Below are positions 30,805 to 45,729 of a stretch of DNA of 64,000 nt, piece by piece. The notes beneath the pieces were generated by a model that was given only the letters and a program-made list of their open reading frames with translations, was not told where the DNA came from and searched no databases. A program made the translations under genes and the position numbers. Numbering within the stretch: position 1 is the stretch's first letter; the number at the start of each line of letters is the position of its first letter. Origin of the DNA: Pseudomonas guineae (GTDB lineage: Bacteria > Pseudomonadota > Gammaproteobacteria > Pseudomonadales > Pseudomonadaceae); NCBI RefSeq assembly GCF_900113745.1, contig NZ_FOQL01000001.1:806001-870000 (forward strand), written 5' to 3'.

Positions 30805-31668
30805 TCACTGCACGACAGCGGTTGGTGCCGCCGTGGGCGCGACTGGCTCACGCCATGCCACGGCCAGGCCGTTGGCATAACGCAAATCGATGCGCGCGAT
30901 ATTCGCTTGTTGCTCTTTCAGGGCCTTGTCATAAATGGCCGTGAAACGCCGCATTTTTTCTACCAGATGATCACGCCCCAGCAGCAACTCAATGCCCTGC
31001 CCGGTGGAGAGGAACCAGCTGCCACGTTCACGCAGCTCCAGGCGCGCCACGGAAAACCCCACGGGACGCAGCATCTGGCTGATCACTTGGTATTGCTGCA
31101 TTACCTGCTGTTGCGCACGCTTGGGGCCATACAGCTGCGGCAGGTGCTGATAGTTCGCCAACTCCTGCGGTGCAAACGCATGCCCTTGGTTGTTCAGCAG
31201 CGCCTCATCACCCCAGCGAGCAATCGGTAATTGTTCTTCCAGCCTTACTACCAGCTGATCTGGCCATACGCGGCGCACCTGAGCACTGGCAATCCAAGGC
31301 ATCGTTTCCAGCTCATGGCGCAGACTGGGCAGATCGACGCTGAAGAAACTGGCGTTGGCATATGGCGCAATACGCTGCTGCACAGCCTGTTGATTGACGT
31401 AACTGAGATCGCCTTCAACGCTAATTTTGGCAATTGGCTGGTCGGCATAAGGCAAGGCACGCAGGGATACTTCGTAGGCGCCATAACCCAGACCCAACAG
31501 CAACAGCGGCCATGCCAGACGCTTCAACCATGAAAAATTAGTTTTCGGCAGGCTTACACGCAGGCTGATCGGCTCCTTGGCCACCAAACGGCTGGCGCCG
31601 CGCGGCACAGGCTTGCCGCGCACGGGGGCGCGGGAAGAACCTGGCTGGTGACGCAAGGAGGCGGTCAT
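30805..31668 (-). CDS. ftsQ: Cell division protein FtsQ
   Basis: 287-residue bitopic division protein: cytoplasmic N-terminus with basic residues, one transmembrane helix at about 50-67 ([17 protein letters not shown]), then the POTRA domain ([15 protein letters not shown]) and the periplasmic beta domain. It bridges early and late division proteins by binding FtsB and FtsL. It starts three bases after the ddlB stop. Confidence 0.97.
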   Translation of the reverse strand: MTASLRHQPGSSRAPVRGKPVPRGASRLVAKEPISLRVSLPKTNFSWLKRLAWPLLLLGLGYGAYEVSLRALPYADQPIAKISVEGDLSYVNQQAVQQRIAPYANASFFSVDLPSLRHELETMPWIASAQVRRVWPDQLVVRLEEQLPIARWGDEALLNNQGHAFAPQELANYQHLPQLYGPKRAQQQVMQQYQVISQMLRPVGFSVARLELRERGSWFLSTGQGIELLLGRDHLVEKMRRFTAIYDKALKEQQANIARIDLRYANGLAVAWREPVAPTAAPTAVVQ

Positions 31669-31671
31669 GAG

Positions 31672-34062
<2,391 letters not shown>

Positions 34063-34070
<8 letters not shown>

Positions 34071-35133
34071 GGGCCACCTCCAGGCAGATATCGACTACGG
34101 TGCAGGTTGCATCCGGCTTGGCCAGACGACGAGCCGTCTGCGCCATTTGAGTGAGTTGTTCGGGGTGCATCAAAACCTCGGTCAGCTGCGCGGCCAGCGT
34201 GGCGGCGTCAGTGGAACGTTGTGGCAGCAGTACGGCAGCGCCGGCACTGGCCAAGTAATCGGCATTACGGGTTTGGTGGTCGTCGATCGCATGCGGCAAC
34301 GGCAGCAGGAAAGCTGGCAGGCCGGCGGCGGCCAGCTCGCTGATCGTGAGCGCACCGGAACGACAGACCACCAAGTCCGCCCAGGCATAAGCCCGCGCCA
34401 TGTCTTGGATAAATGGTGCGACCTGCGCTTCGACGCCAACCGCGCGATAGCGTTCAGCGGTAATTGCATCATGTTGTTTGCCGGCCTGATGAAACACCTC
34501 AGGGCGCAGCTCAGCAGCCACCAGCGCCAGGGCCTCAGGCAGCATTTTGTTCAAGGGTTCGGCGCCCAGGCTGCCGCCCAGCACCAGCAGGCGTGGCTGA
34601 CGATTGCGCAGCGAATCCCGTGGGGTTTCTAGAAACAGCTCTTCGCGCACCGGGTTACCGGTGGTGCGGCGCTTTGCGCTATTGCCGAAGGTATTCGGGA
34701 AGGCTTCACAGACGCGGCTGGCGAATGGCACTAGGCTGCGGTTGGCCGTACCGGCTACAGCGTTCTGCTCGTGGATGATCAATGGTGCGCCATTCATCCG
34801 CGCAGCCAGGCCGCCTGGACCGGTGACATAACCACCCATACCCAGCACACACACTGGCTGCAGCTCATGCATCACTTTGCGTGCCTGAAACAGCGCCTTG
34901 ATCAACTGGAAGGGTGCTTTCAGCAGGGACAGCTTGCCTTTGCCGCGCAAACCGCTGACATCAATCAAATGCAGCGGCAGGCCAGCCGCAGGCACCAACT
35001 CATTCTCAATGCCGCGAGGCGTACCCAGCCAATGCACGCTGTAACCGCGCGCCTTGAACTCGCGGGCACAGGCAAGAGCGGGGAATACATGGCCACCGGT
35101 ACCACCGGCCATGATCAGGACATTACCGCGCAT
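34063..35133 (-). CDS. murG: UDP-GlcNAc:undecaprenyl-PP-MurNAc-pentapeptide GlcNAc transferase
   Basis: 356-residue peripheral membrane glycosyltransferase that converts lipid I to lipid II on the inner face of the membrane. It has the N-terminal [12 protein letters not shown] motif, [12 protein letters not shown] and [12 protein letters not shown]. The ATG at 35133 follows GAGGAGG with six bases of spacing and overlaps the ftsW end by 11 bases; a longer reading from 35190 would lie wholly within ftsW and is rejected. Confidence 0.98.
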
Positions 35134-36349
35134 GCTGAACCTCCTCGACGGCTTGGCCTTCGAAGAAATCGGATTCTTTAAATTCAACATCTTCGCTGCC
35201 CAGTTGCGTGCGGCGCTCCCACTCGATACGCAGCAATAGCGCCAAGCTGATGCAGCAAATCACCAGAGAACTGCCGCCATAACTGAGGAATGGTAGGGTC
35301 AAGCCCTTGGTTGGCAGCAAACCGACATTCACACCAATGTTGATCAGCACCTGACCGATCCACAGGAAAGCCAGGCCATAGGCCACATAGGCGGAGAAGA
35401 ACTGCTTGGCCTTCTCTGCCCACAAGCCGATATACAGAGCGCGCACGCTGACAAACACGAACAAACCAACCGTAAGCAAGGCACCGACCATGCCCAGCTC
35501 TTCGGCCAATACGGCAAACACGAAGTCGGTATGCGCTTCCGGCAGGTAGAACTGTTTTTGCACGCTGTTACCCAGGCCAACGCCTAACCACTCGCCACGG
35601 CCGAAGGCGATCAGCGCCTGACTCAGCTGGTACCCGGCGCCATACTGGTCCGCCCACGGGTCAACAAAGTTGGTCAGGCGTTCTAGGCGATAGGCCTGAC
35701 TGGTCATCACCCACACGCCAAGCCCCAGCACGCCAGTGGCCAGCGGAATAAAACGCAACAAGTTGACCCCGCCGAGGAACAACATAGCGATGGCAGCCCC
35801 AACCAAGACCACGGTCGCGCCAAAGTCGGGCTCGGCCAGCAGCAATGCCGCAATGGGTCCCAGCACCATCATCGGTTTAATAAAGCCGGTGAGTTTCTCA
35901 CGCACTTCGGTCTGGCGACGCACCAGATAGGCGGCGATAAACATCACGCTAAATAGCTTGGCCAGCTCAGACGGCTGCAAGTTGAAGATACCCAGGCCGA
36001 TCCAGCGCTTGGCACCGTTGACTTCACGGCCAATGCCCGGCAACAACACCAAAACTAGCAACACCACCGCCGCCAGTAACAGCATGCCGCTGTAACGCTG
36101 CCACAGGGCCATGGGCACCAGCAGCGTGGCCAGTGCAGCGCCGATGCCGATAGCCAAATAAATCAGGTGACGAATCATGTGGTACAGCGGGTTACCCGTC
36201 TGCGCCGCCGCTACTTCCGAGGACGCTGAAGTGATCATTACCAAACCCAAGCCGAGCAGTGCCAGGCAACCGGCCAGCAGCGGGAAGTCGATGTCGATCC
36301 CGCGACGGGTATGCAGGGGCGATGGCGCGGCGAGCAGTCGGGCAAGCAT
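35123..36349 (-). CDS. ftsW: Peptidoglycan glycosyltransferase FtsW (SEDS family)
   Basis: 408-residue protein with about ten transmembrane helices. It polymerises septal glycan strands from lipid II, together with FtsI. Visible SEDS signatures include TSASSEVAAAQTGNPLY, NLQPSELAKLF near 140, LLLAEPDFGATVVL, FVFAVLAEELG and GLTLPFLSYGGSSL. Its ATG overlaps the murD stop by one base (TGATG). Confidence 0.98.
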   Translation of the reverse strand: MLARLLAAPSPLHTRRGIDIDFPLLAGCLALLGLGLVMITSASSEVAAAQTGNPLYHMIRHLIYLAIGIGAALATLLVPMALWQRYSGMLLLAAVVLLVLVLLPGIGREVNGAKRWIGLGIFNLQPSELAKLFSVMFIAAYLVRRQTEVREKLTGFIKPMMVLGPIAALLLAEPDFGATVVLVGAAIAMLFLGGVNLLRFIPLATGVLGLGVWVMTSQAYRLERLTNFVDPWADQYGAGYQLSQALIAFGRGEWLGVGLGNSVQKQFYLPEAHTDFVFAVLAEELGMVGALLTVGLFVFVSVRALYIGLWAEKAKQFFSAYVAYGLAFLWIGQVLINIGVNVGLLPTKGLTLPFLSYGGSSLVICCISLALLLRIEWERRTQLGSEDVEFKESDFFEGQAVEEVQHAR

Positions 36350-37695
36350 CAGCGCAAACCCTCCACGGCTTGGGCGAACAGACGTCCGCGCTCTTCGAAA
36401 TTCTTGAACATATCCAGGCTGGCGCAGGCCGGCGACAGCAGCACGGCATCGCCTGCCTCGGCTAACTCGGTAGCGCGCCGTACTGCTTCCTCAAGCGTCT
36501 TGACTCGGATCAGCGGGGCAGCGTCGCCCAGCACATCAGCCAAGCGTTCAGCATCGCGCCCGAGCAGCATCACCGCACGACAAAACTGACCGACTGGCTT
36601 CTTCAGCGCCGAGAAATCAGCGCCTTTGCCATCACCACCGGCGATCAGCACCAGCTTGCCGTCGATATCCGCGCCCAGACCGTCGATGGCCGCCAGTGCG
36701 GCACCAACGTTGGTGGCCTTAGAGTCGTCGTAATAGCTCACGGCATTGCGCTCGCCGACCCACTGGCAACGATGCGGCAAGCCAGCGAACTGCTTGAGCG
36801 TTGCCAGCATCGGCTCGAACGGCAGACCGACGGCATGACCCAACGCCAAGGCCGCCAGGGCGTTGGACTGATTGTGTGCGCCACGAATCTTCAATTCACG
36901 CACTGGCAACAAGGCAGCGAACTGGTAGCCCAAACTCTTCTCGCCATTTTCCTCAATCAGACCGAAGCGCTTGAAGTCAGGCTTGCCCAAACCGAAGTAC
37001 CAGCATGGCAACTGATCGGCGACCAGTGGCCGTGACAATGCGTCATCGCGGTTCACCACCACCTGCCGCGCGCCGCGAAAAATGCGATGCTTCGCCAGGT
37101 GATAGGCCGGCAGATCGGCGTAACGATCCATGTGGTCTTCGCTAATGTTCAGGCAGGTCGCCACTTCCGCATTGAGTTGGTCGGTGGTTTCCAACTGGAA
37201 GCTCGACAATTCCATGACATACAGCTCAATGCTGTCATCCAGCAAATCCAGCGCCGGGGTGCCAAGGTTGCCACCCACGGCGACCTTCTTACCGGCCGCA
37301 GCGGCCATCTCGCCCACTAGGGTGGTGACGGTGCTTTTGGCGTTAGAACCGGTGATGGCGATGATCGGCGCCTTGGCATAGCGAGCAAACAGGTCGATGT
37401 CACCCGACAGCTTCACCCCGCGCGCCGCAGCCGCCTGCAACGCCGGAGTAGCGACGGCCAGCCCCGGGCTGACGAGCAGCTCACTGGCGCGGCAGAGGAA
37501 GTCCACATCCAGTTCGCCACAGCGCACTTCAACCTGCGGGAACTGCTCACGCAAGGTGGCGAGTTCCGGCGGGTTGGCACGCGTGTCGACCACGGCAAAC
37601 GGTAAGCCCTGACGTGCGAGGAAACGCACCAGGGACATGCCGCTCTTGCCGAGGCCGACAACGATGCGGAAGTGGTCAGAAGCGATCAGGCTCAT
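36349..37695 (-). CDS. murD: UDP-N-acetylmuramoyl-L-alanine-D-glutamate ligase
   Basis: 448-residue Mur ligase that adds D-Glu to UDP-MurNAc-L-Ala. The N-terminal GLGKSGMSLVRFLA binds the UDP part, the ATP loop ITGSNAKSTVTTLV is near residue 108 and YDDSKATNVGAALAAI near 320 is characteristic. The NAKST form of the P-loop, in place of NGKTT, is also what I recall for Pseudomonas MurD. It begins seven bases after mraY. Confidence 0.98.
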   Translation of the reverse strand: MSLIASDHFRIVVGLGKSGMSLVRFLARQGLPFAVVDTRANPPELATLREQFPQVEVRCGELDVDFLCRASELLVSPGLAVATPALQAAAARGVKLSGDIDLFARYAKAPIIAITGSNAKSTVTTLVGEMAAAAGKKVAVGGNLGTPALDLLDDSIELYVMELSSFQLETTDQLNAEVATCLNISEDHMDRYADLPAYHLAKHRIFRGARQVVVNRDDALSRPLVADQLPCWYFGLGKPDFKRFGLIEENGEKSLGYQFAALLPVRELKIRGAHNQSNALAALALGHAVGLPFEPMLATLKQFAGLPHRCQWVGERNAVSYYDDSKATNVGAALAAIDGLGADIDGKLVLIAGGDGKGADFSALKKPVGQFCRAVMLLGRDAERLADVLGDAAPLIRVKTLEEAVRRATELAEAGDAVLLSPACASLDMFKNFEERGRLFAQAVEGLR

Positions 37696-37702
37696 GGGTT
37701 CC

Positions 37703-38785
37703 TCAACGCAGTTTCAGGGTGGCAAGGCCGATCAGCACCAGAATCACGGTGATGATCCAAAAGCGCACGATCACGCGCGGCTCGGGCCAGCCTTTGAGTT
37801 CGAAATGGTGATGAATCGGCGCCATGCGGAACACGCGCTTACCGGTCAACTTGAAAGATGCGACCTGGATGATCACTGACAGGGTTTCCACCACGAAGAT
37901 GCCGCCCATGATGAACAGCACCACTTCCTGACGGACGATCACCGCAATCGTGCCCAGGGCCGCACCGAGCGCCAGTGCGCCGACATCGCCCATAAAGACT
38001 TGCGCCGGGTAGGTGTTGAACCAGAGGAAACCCAGGCCAGCCCCAACCAGCGCGGCGCAGAACACAATCAGCTCACCCGCGCCCGGCACATAGGGAATAA
38101 ACAGGTACTCGGCGAACTTCACGTTGCCTGACAGGTAACAGAAAATCCCCAACGCGCCGCCAACCATCACAGTGGGCAGAATCGCCAAGCCATCCAAACC
38201 GTCGGTCAGGTTCACTGCGTTGCTCGAGCCGACGATGACGAAGTAGCTCAGCACCACAAAGCCCAGGCCCAGCTCAAGGCTGAAGTCCTTGAGCATCGGC
38301 AAAATCAGGGTGGTTTCTACCGGGCTTTGCGCTGTCATATAAAGGAACAGCGCAGCGCCCAGACCAAACACCGATTGCCAGAAGTACTTCCAGCGGCTCG
38401 GCAGGCCCTTAGAGTTTTTCTCGATGACCTTGCGGTAGTCATCAACCCAGCCGACTGCACCGAACAGCAGGGTGACAGCCAACACAGTCCACACGTAGCG
38501 ATTGGACAGATCAGCCCACAGCAGAGTGCTGACGGCAATCGCTGAAAGAATCAGCGCACCGCCCATGGTCGGCGTGCCCTTTTTTGACAGGTGCGACTGC
38601 GGGCCGTCGTTACGCACCGACTGGCCGATCTGGCGAATCTGCAGCGTACGAATCATCCACGGCCCCAGCCAAAGCGACAGTGCCAAGGCAGTCAACACGC
38701 CCAGAATGCCGCGCAGTGTCAGGTACTGAAACACTGCAAAACCCTTGTGGAACTGTTGCAGGTACTCCGCCAGCAGCAGCAGCAT
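37703..38785 (-). CDS. mraY: Phospho-MurNAc-pentapeptide translocase
   Basis: 360-residue integral membrane enzyme with ten helices that makes lipid I from UDP-MurNAc-pentapeptide and undecaprenyl phosphate. Conserved elements are [38 protein letters not shown] and [15 protein letters not shown]. The ATG at 38785 overlaps the murF stop by one base (TAATG). A reading nine codons longer would lie inside murF and is not needed. Confidence 0.98.
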   Translation of the reverse strand: MLLLLAEYLQQFHKGFAVFQYLTLRGILGVLTALALSLWLGPWMIRTLQIRQIGQSVRNDGPQSHLSKKGTPTMGGALILSAIAVSTLLWADLSNRYVWTVLAVTLLFGAVGWVDDYRKVIEKNSKGLPSRWKYFWQSVFGLGAALFLYMTAQSPVETTLILPMLKDFSLELGLGFVVLSYFVIVGSSNAVNLTDGLDGLAILPTVMVGGALGIFCYLSGNVKFAEYLFIPYVPGAGELIVFCAALVGAGLGFLWFNTYPAQVFMGDVGALALGAALGTIAVIVRQEVVLFIMGGIFVVETLSVIIQVASFKLTGKRVFRMAPIHHHFELKGWPEPRVIVRFWIITVILVLIGLATLKLR

Positions 38786-40155
38786 TAGTGAATCTCCCCG
38801 GATGTGCCACACAGCGCTGCTACGACTTTTTCCATCGCCGCGCTGCGTGAACCTTTAATTAGAAGGGTGGTATCGCCCTGCTCGTCTTGCAGCGCAGCAA
38901 TAAGGCTGGCCTGGTCATTGAAATACCGGCCAGCAGAACCAAATTCTTCGACGGCATAGGCCATCAGGGGACCCACGGCATACAGCGCATCAACTTTGCC
39001 AACGGCGTAGCCACCGACCTGACGATGGCCCTGCTCAGCCCACTCACCCAGTTCGCCGATATCACCCAACACCAACACCCGACGCCCCGAGAAACCGGCG
39101 AGGATATCGATGGCAGCGCACACGGAGGTCGGGTTGGCGTTGTAGCTATCGTCAATCACCCGTAAGCCATTCGGCGAAATCTGCGCGACGGAGCGGCCTT
39201 GGACTGGCTGTAATTTTTCCAGCCCGGCCTTGATCGCAGCAGGATCAATCCCTAACGCCAAAGCGGCAGCAGCAGCGGCCAGAGCGTTAGCCACATTGTG
39301 CTCGCCAAGCAGGTTGAGCTGAATACGCACCTGGTCGCTGGCGCAGTGCAGGGTAAAGGCCGAGCAACCACGGACATCGCGCACTAAGTCACTGGCGTAG
39401 ACGTCGGCCGCGCAGTTATTCAATGCAAAAGAGCTGACAACGCGACCATTGGTACGCTGCTGCCAGATGGCGAAAGCCCTGTCGTCGAGGTTGAGCACGG
39501 CCACACCGCTGTCGCTCAAGCCTTCGAGAATTTCACCCTTGGCTTCGACAATTTTCTCTGGCCCGCCGAACTCACCCACATGCGCCGTGCCGGCATTGTT
39601 GATGATGGCCACCTGCGGCTGGGTCAAACCCACGGTGTAGGCGATTTCGCCGACATGATTGGCGCCCAATTCGATCACCGCCGCCACATGTTCAGGCGCC
39701 AGCTCCAGCAACGTCAGCGGCGCACCGAGGTCGTTATTCAGGTTACCGCGAGTCGCCAGTACCGGGCCTTGCAGGCCTTCACGCAGAATACTGGCGAGCA
39801 TTTCCTTAACAGTGGTCTTGCCGCTGGAACCGGTAATCGCCACCACGGGCGCGCTGAACGCCTGGCGATTGAGCGCGCCCAGCTGGCCGAGGGCCAAACG
39901 GGTATCGGCAACCAGCAGTTGCGGCAATGGTGCGCCAACCACCTCACGCTCAACCAGGGCCGCCACTGCGCCCTTGCCCGCGACGTCAGCCAGGTAGTCA
40001 TGGCCATCAAAACGCGGGCCGGCCAGGGCGACAAACAGCTGACCCGGCTGAATCACCCGGCTGTCGCTGCTGACGGCACTGAACGCCACATCCGCACCGA
40101 TCACGCGGGCGTTCAATGGCTCAGCTACGTCGCTCAAGAGCAGCGACTTAAGCAT
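38785..40155 (-). CDS. murF: UDP-MurNAc-tripeptide-D-Ala-D-Ala ligase
   Basis: 456-residue Mur ligase completing the pentapeptide. The ATP loop [17 protein letters not shown] is near residue 108, [14 protein letters not shown] near 155 and [16 protein letters not shown] near 320. It overlaps the end of murE by eight bases. Confidence 0.98.
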   Translation of the reverse strand: MLKSLLLSDVAEPLNARVIGADVAFSAVSSDSRVIQPGQLFVALAGPRFDGHDYLADVAGKGAVAALVEREVVGAPLPQLLVADTRLALGQLGALNRQAFSAPVVAITGSSGKTTVKEMLASILREGLQGPVLATRGNLNNDLGAPLTLLELAPEHVAAVIELGANHVGEIAYTVGLTQPQVAIINNAGTAHVGEFGGPEKIVEAKGEILEGLSDSGVAVLNLDDRAFAIWQQRTNGRVVSSFALNNCAADVYASDLVRDVRGCSAFTLHCASDQVRIQLNLLGEHNVANALAAAAAALALGIDPAAIKAGLEKLQPVQGRSVAQISPNGLRVIDDSYNANPTSVCAAIDILAGFSGRRVLVLGDIGELGEWAEQGHRQVGGYAVGKVDALYAVGPLMAYAVEEFGSAGRYFNDQASLIAALQDEQGDTTLLIKGSRSAAMEKVVAALCGTSGEIH

Positions 40156-41610
40156 GCGCCACCTCCCATGCTGCCAAAGCCTTGGTTGCTTCGACTAGGT
40201 CGGAGAACGGCTGGCGCACGCCATTGATTTCCTGGTAGTCCTCATGGCCCTTGCCAGCCAGCACCAGCACGTCATCGGCTGAAGCCGCGGCAACCAGCTG
40301 GGCAATCGCCTGGCCACGGCCGTGAACGAACTGCACCGCTTCGGGGCTGACAAACCCGCTGCGAATATCGCTGAAAATCTGCGCTGGGGCTTCGCTGCGC
40401 GGGTTGTCATCGGTGACCAACACAGCATCGGCCAGACGCTCGACCACGGCTGCCATCAACGGACGCTTGCCATTGTCGCGATCACCGCCACAGCCGAACA
40501 GGCACAGCAGGCGACCTTTGACGTGTGGACGCAGGGCTTCGAGGACTTTTTCCAGAGCATCTGGGGTGTGCGCGTAATCAACCACCACCAGCGGCTGCTT
40601 AACGCCGCCTAGGCGCTGCATACGGCCAACCGGGCCCTGCAACTGCGGCAGCACCTTGAGAATTTCATCCAGCGCATAATCCAGGCCGAGCAGCGCGCCG
40701 ACCACCGCCAGCAGGTTGCTAAGGTTGAAACGGCCGAGCAGCGAGCTGCGCAGATTGCCTTCACCGCGTGGGGTGACCAGCGTGGCGCGCACGCCCTGCT
40801 CGTCAAACTGCGCATCGCGGCAATACAGGTAGGCGCTTGCATCTTCCAGGCTGTAGCTGAGCAGGCGCGACTCATGCACAGCACCCGCCAACTCACGACC
40901 AAAGGCATCATCCAGGTTAAGCACCCGGCAGCGCAGACCCGGCCAGACGAACAACGCCGCTTTTGCCTCAGCGTAAGCCAGCATCGAACCGTGGTAATCC
41001 AGATGATCACGGGACAGATTGGTCAGTACTGCCACATCAAACGCCAAGGCCGTGACACGGCCCTGATGCAGACCGTGGGATGACACTTCCATTGCCACCG
41101 CACGGGCACCGGCATTTTTCATATCGGCCAAGGTGGCTTGCACGCCGATGGGGTCAGGCGTGGTGTGACGACCCTGCTCCAAGGCGCCATAAAAACCATT
41201 GCCGAGGGTGCCGATAATGCCGCAGCGCTGGCCGAGCAGGTCCAGCGCCTGAGCCAGCAATTGACTGACGCTAGTTTTGCCGTTGGTGCCGGTGATACCA
41301 ACCAGGTTGAGGCCGCGACTTGGCTCACCATAGAAACGCCCGGCAATCGCTGAAAGCTGGCCCACCAAGCCTTTGATGGCGACCAGCTCGCTGCTGCTGG
41401 CCGTCATCTCGGCCGCGCCTTCAGCTTCAAATGCCACTGCCGCTGCGCCACGCGCAACGGCATCGGCGATATGTACGCGCCCATCCTGCTGAGTACCGGG
41501 GACGGCAAGAAACAGATCACCCGGGCGGACCTTGCGGCTGTCCAGAGTCAATTCACGAATCAGGGTAGAGCTGACTGCTTCAGGGAGCAGCTTGCTGAGG
41601 GGCATAGGCA

Positions 41611-41611
<1 letters not shown>
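40148..41611 (-). CDS. murE: UDP-MurNAc-L-Ala-D-Glu-meso-diaminopimelate ligase
   Basis: 487-residue Mur ligase. The ATP loop GITGTNGKTSVSQLL is near residue 105, and the DNPRSEAP motif near 405 is the one that selects meso-diaminopimelate over lysine. An AAGGAGG ribosome-binding sequence nine bases upstream supports the first of two closely spaced ATGs. The start overlaps the ftsI stop by one base (TAATG). Confidence 0.98.
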
Positions 41612-43621
<2,010 letters not shown>

Positions 43622-43625
<4 letters not shown>

Positions 43626-44569
43626 CGCACCTTCTCGGCAATACGCATCACCGCACTGCGCGAACGCGGGTTGGCTTGCAACTCTGCCTCGGAGGCGAAC
43701 ACCGGCTTACCGATCAACTTCAAGCGCGGCTCGAAGGCTTTCGGGATGATGGGCAAGTCACGCGGCAGCTTGTCCGCCTCGCCCTTGGCATGCTTGCGCA
43801 TAAACAGTTTGACGATGCGGTCTTCCAGCGAGTGGAAGCTGATTACGACCAGGCGGCCGCCCACTTCAAGGCTTTCTAGGGCCGCATTGAGACCGCTTTC
43901 CAGATCACCCAATTCGTTATTGATATAAATGCGCAACCCTTGAAACGCGCGGGTCGCCGGATTCTTGCCTTTTTCCCAGGCCGGATTGGCCACGGTGAGC
44001 ACCTGCGCCAAGTCGGCGGTACGTTCAAACGGCTGTTCAACGCGACGCAGGACCACAGCACGAGCCATTCGCCTGGCGAAGCGCTCCTCACCGTACTCTT
44101 TGAATACTCGGGCAATTTCTTCTTCGCCAGCACTGGCGATGAACTGCGCCGCACTGACGCCCGCATCCGGGTTCATACGCATGTCCAGCGGACCGTCATG
44201 CATAAAGCTGAAGCCGCGCTGGGCATCATCCAGCTGCGGCGAAGACACGCCCAGATCGAGAAGAATGCCGCTGACCTTGCCGGCCAGATCGCGCTGCGCG
44301 AGTTCATCGGCCAACTCGGCAAAGCTGCGCTGCACAACGACAAAGCGGCCGTCTTCGGCCGCTAGCGCATTCCCCGTGGCAATTGCCAGGGGATCTTTAT
44401 CAAACCCTAGCAGGCGACCGTCTGGCCCGAGCCTTTCCAGGATCAACCGGCTATGCCCACCGCGACCAAAGGTACCGTCTAGATAGCAACCACTCGCGCG
44501 CGCAGCCAGCCCCTCGACAGCCTCGTCGAGTAGCACAGTGATATGGCGGTAGTTACTGGTCATGGTCAC
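43622..44569 (-). CDS. rsmH: 16S rRNA m4C1402 methyltransferase RsmH
   Basis: 315-residue S-adenosylmethionine-dependent methyltransferase, formerly MraW. It begins with the conserved [13 protein letters not shown], has the SAM-binding [15 protein letters not shown] and [14 protein letters not shown] sequences, and [13 protein letters not shown] near residue 245. It methylates N4 of C1402 in 16S rRNA. It overlaps mraZ by four bases (ATGA). Confidence 0.98.
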
Positions 44570-45021
44570 AGGATCAAATCACGTAAGTCGTCGGACAAAG
44601 CACCGGGTTGCTTGATCGCGGCCAAATCGGCATCGGCCACCGCATTCCAGGCATCTTCATCCCACAGTTGGAATTTATTGAGCTGACCGACCAGCATCGC
44701 GCGCTTATCCAACTTGGCGTACTCGCGCAAACGCGGCGGCACCAGAAAGCGCCCACTGGCGTCCAGCTCAAGGTCAACAGCATTGCCGATCAGCAAACGC
44801 TGTAAGCGGCGGTTTTCTTCACGAAATGAGGCGAGCTCACGGAGCTTGGCTTCAATCAGCTCCCACTCGGATAGCGGATAGACACACAGGCAAGGATCAA
44901 TGGCATCAATCGTGACAATAAGCTGGCCGGAACAACGCGACACAAGCTCATCCCGATACCGACTTGGCATCGCGAGTCGCCCTTTGGCGTCGAGACTGAT
45001 GGCGTTTGCTCCGCGAAACAC
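44566..45021 (-). CDS. mraZ: Transcriptional regulator MraZ
   Basis: 151-residue protein with two SpoVT/AbrB-like halves ([20 protein letters not shown] and [17 protein letters not shown]), the standard MraZ layout. MraZ oligomers bind direct repeats ahead of their own gene and repress the dcw cluster; matching boxes are visible here. The start codon is GTG at 45021 with an AAGGGG sequence ten bases upstream; a nearby ATG is out of frame. First gene of the cluster. Confidence 0.97.
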   Translation of the reverse strand: MFRGANAISLDAKGRLAMPSRYRDELVSRCSGQLIVTIDAIDPCLCVYPLSEWELIEAKLRELASFREENRRLQRLLIGNAVDLELDASGRFLVPPRLREYAKLDKRAMLVGQLNKFQLWDEDAWNAVADADLAAIKQPGALSDDLRDLIL

Positions 45022-45064
45022 GATCGCGCATCCCCTTTTTATTGGCTATCCATGCCTAAGAAAC

Positions 45065-45089
45065 CCACTTTATGCCACTTCCTACCACT
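45065..45089 (-). promoter_or_regulatory. MraZ operator: three AGTGG boxes with 10-base period
   Basis: On the minus strand AGTGG occurs at 45089-45085, 45079-45075 and 45069-45065, each separated by five bases. This is the spaced GTGG-type repeat known to bind MraZ in other bacteria. The boxes sit from about +1 to +26 relative to the promoter at 45097-45126, a position suited to repression. Confidence 0.8.
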
Positions 45090-45096
45090 CACGCAC

Positions 45097-45126
45097 ACTA
45101 TAGGAATGCACGCCCCCCACCGTCAA
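45097..45126 (-). promoter_or_regulatory. Sigma-70 promoter of mraZ and the dcw cluster
   Basis: On the minus strand TTGACG and TATAGT are separated by 18 bases, directly ahead of the MraZ boxes and about 75 bases before the mraZ start. Good match to both consensus hexamers. Confidence 0.75.
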
Positions 45127-45332
45127 GGCACCCATGGAGGGAAAACTCCTTATAGAACGGCGATTTAGCGAGCTTAGTGGGGGAGGAGCAGAGAAGTAAC
45201 TCGAAGATGCGGATGCAAAAACAAGCCAATACAGGCCCCTGAACTACGAAGTTAAAGTAGTTTGTTAAGAGTAAGATTTTTTTGGTATTAGAAAGGAGGT
45301 GAAGCATTGAAGCGGATGAGCGGAAAAAGGTG
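45127..45332. other. Intergenic region between mraZ promoter and rnpB
   Basis: AT-rich by local standards. It holds a short dyad AACTAC / GTAGTT (45242-45262), a run of seven T, and a perfect Shine-Dalgarno sequence at 45293-45302 described separately. No ordinary gene is visible. Confidence 0.5.
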
Positions 45333-45348
45333 GAGAGTCGATCTGTAA
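45307..45348 (+). other. Possible 13-codon basic mini-ORF behind a perfect Shine-Dalgarno
   Basis: AAGGAGGTGA (45293-45302) is followed after four bases by TTG and a frame reading MKRMSGKRWRVDL then TAA. The peptide is very basic. It runs antisense into the 3' end of rnpB, so its sequence is constrained by the RNA gene, and I see no well-placed promoter. It may be chance; the opposite strand reads like the 16S rRNA tail (TCACCTCCTT). Confidence 0.2.
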
Positions 45349-45690
45349 GCCGGGTTCTGTCGAGGACAGTCATTCCTCTACGACGTACATCACTGCACGC
45401 CTTTAGCAACCTACCCGGTTCCAGCGCGGGCCACGCCAATGGAACCCTATTTGGTCTTGCTCCGAGTGGGGTTTGCCTAGCCACGAACTGTTACCAGTCG
45501 CGCGGTGCGCTCTTACCGCACCTTTTCACCCTTACCGGCACCGAAGTGCTTAGGCGGTTATTTTCTGTGGCACTTTCCGTAGGCTCACGCCTCCCAGGCG
45601 TTACCTGGCACTCCGCCCTATGGAGCCCGGACTTTCCTCCCCCGCATTACGCAAAACGCAACACGGCAGCGACTGTCCGATCGACTCTCC
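45333..45690 (-). ncRNA. rnpB: RNase P RNA, class A
   Basis: About 358 nucleotides. On the minus strand the 5' end AGAGTCGATCGGACAGTCGC pairs with the 3' end (ACAGATCGACTCT). Class A hallmarks are present: GAGGAAAGTCCGGGCTCC, CCAGGTAACGCCTGG, GGTAAGGGTGAAAAGGTGCG, TAAGAGCGCACC, GCAAGACCAAATAGG and the 3' GACAGAACCCGGCTTACAG. It is the catalytic RNA that matures tRNA 5' ends. The exact 3' end is estimated; a CCACCTTTTTCC sequence follows. Confidence 0.95.
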
Positions 45691-45697
45691 GCGGGCA

Positions 45698-45726
45698 AGG
45701 TTAACGGCACCCGCCTTACAGAACAA
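45698..45726 (-). promoter_or_regulatory. Putative rnpB promoter
   Basis: On the minus strand TTGTTC and TAACCT are separated by 17 bases, with the -10 box seven bases before the predicted first base of rnpB. It lies immediately after the rsmI stop codon. Confidence 0.55.
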
Positions 45727-45729
45727 GGC

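Noticed and set aside
45290..45302. TCACCTCCTT on the minus strand as a possible 16S rRNA 3' end
   Set aside because: No 16S or 23S sequence surrounds it; only the last ten bases match. It is reported as a Shine-Dalgarno-like motif instead.
45098..45484. 128-codon minus-strand frame covering the mraZ promoter and rnpB 3' part
   Set aside because: Overlaps a structural RNA gene and promoter; no protein features.
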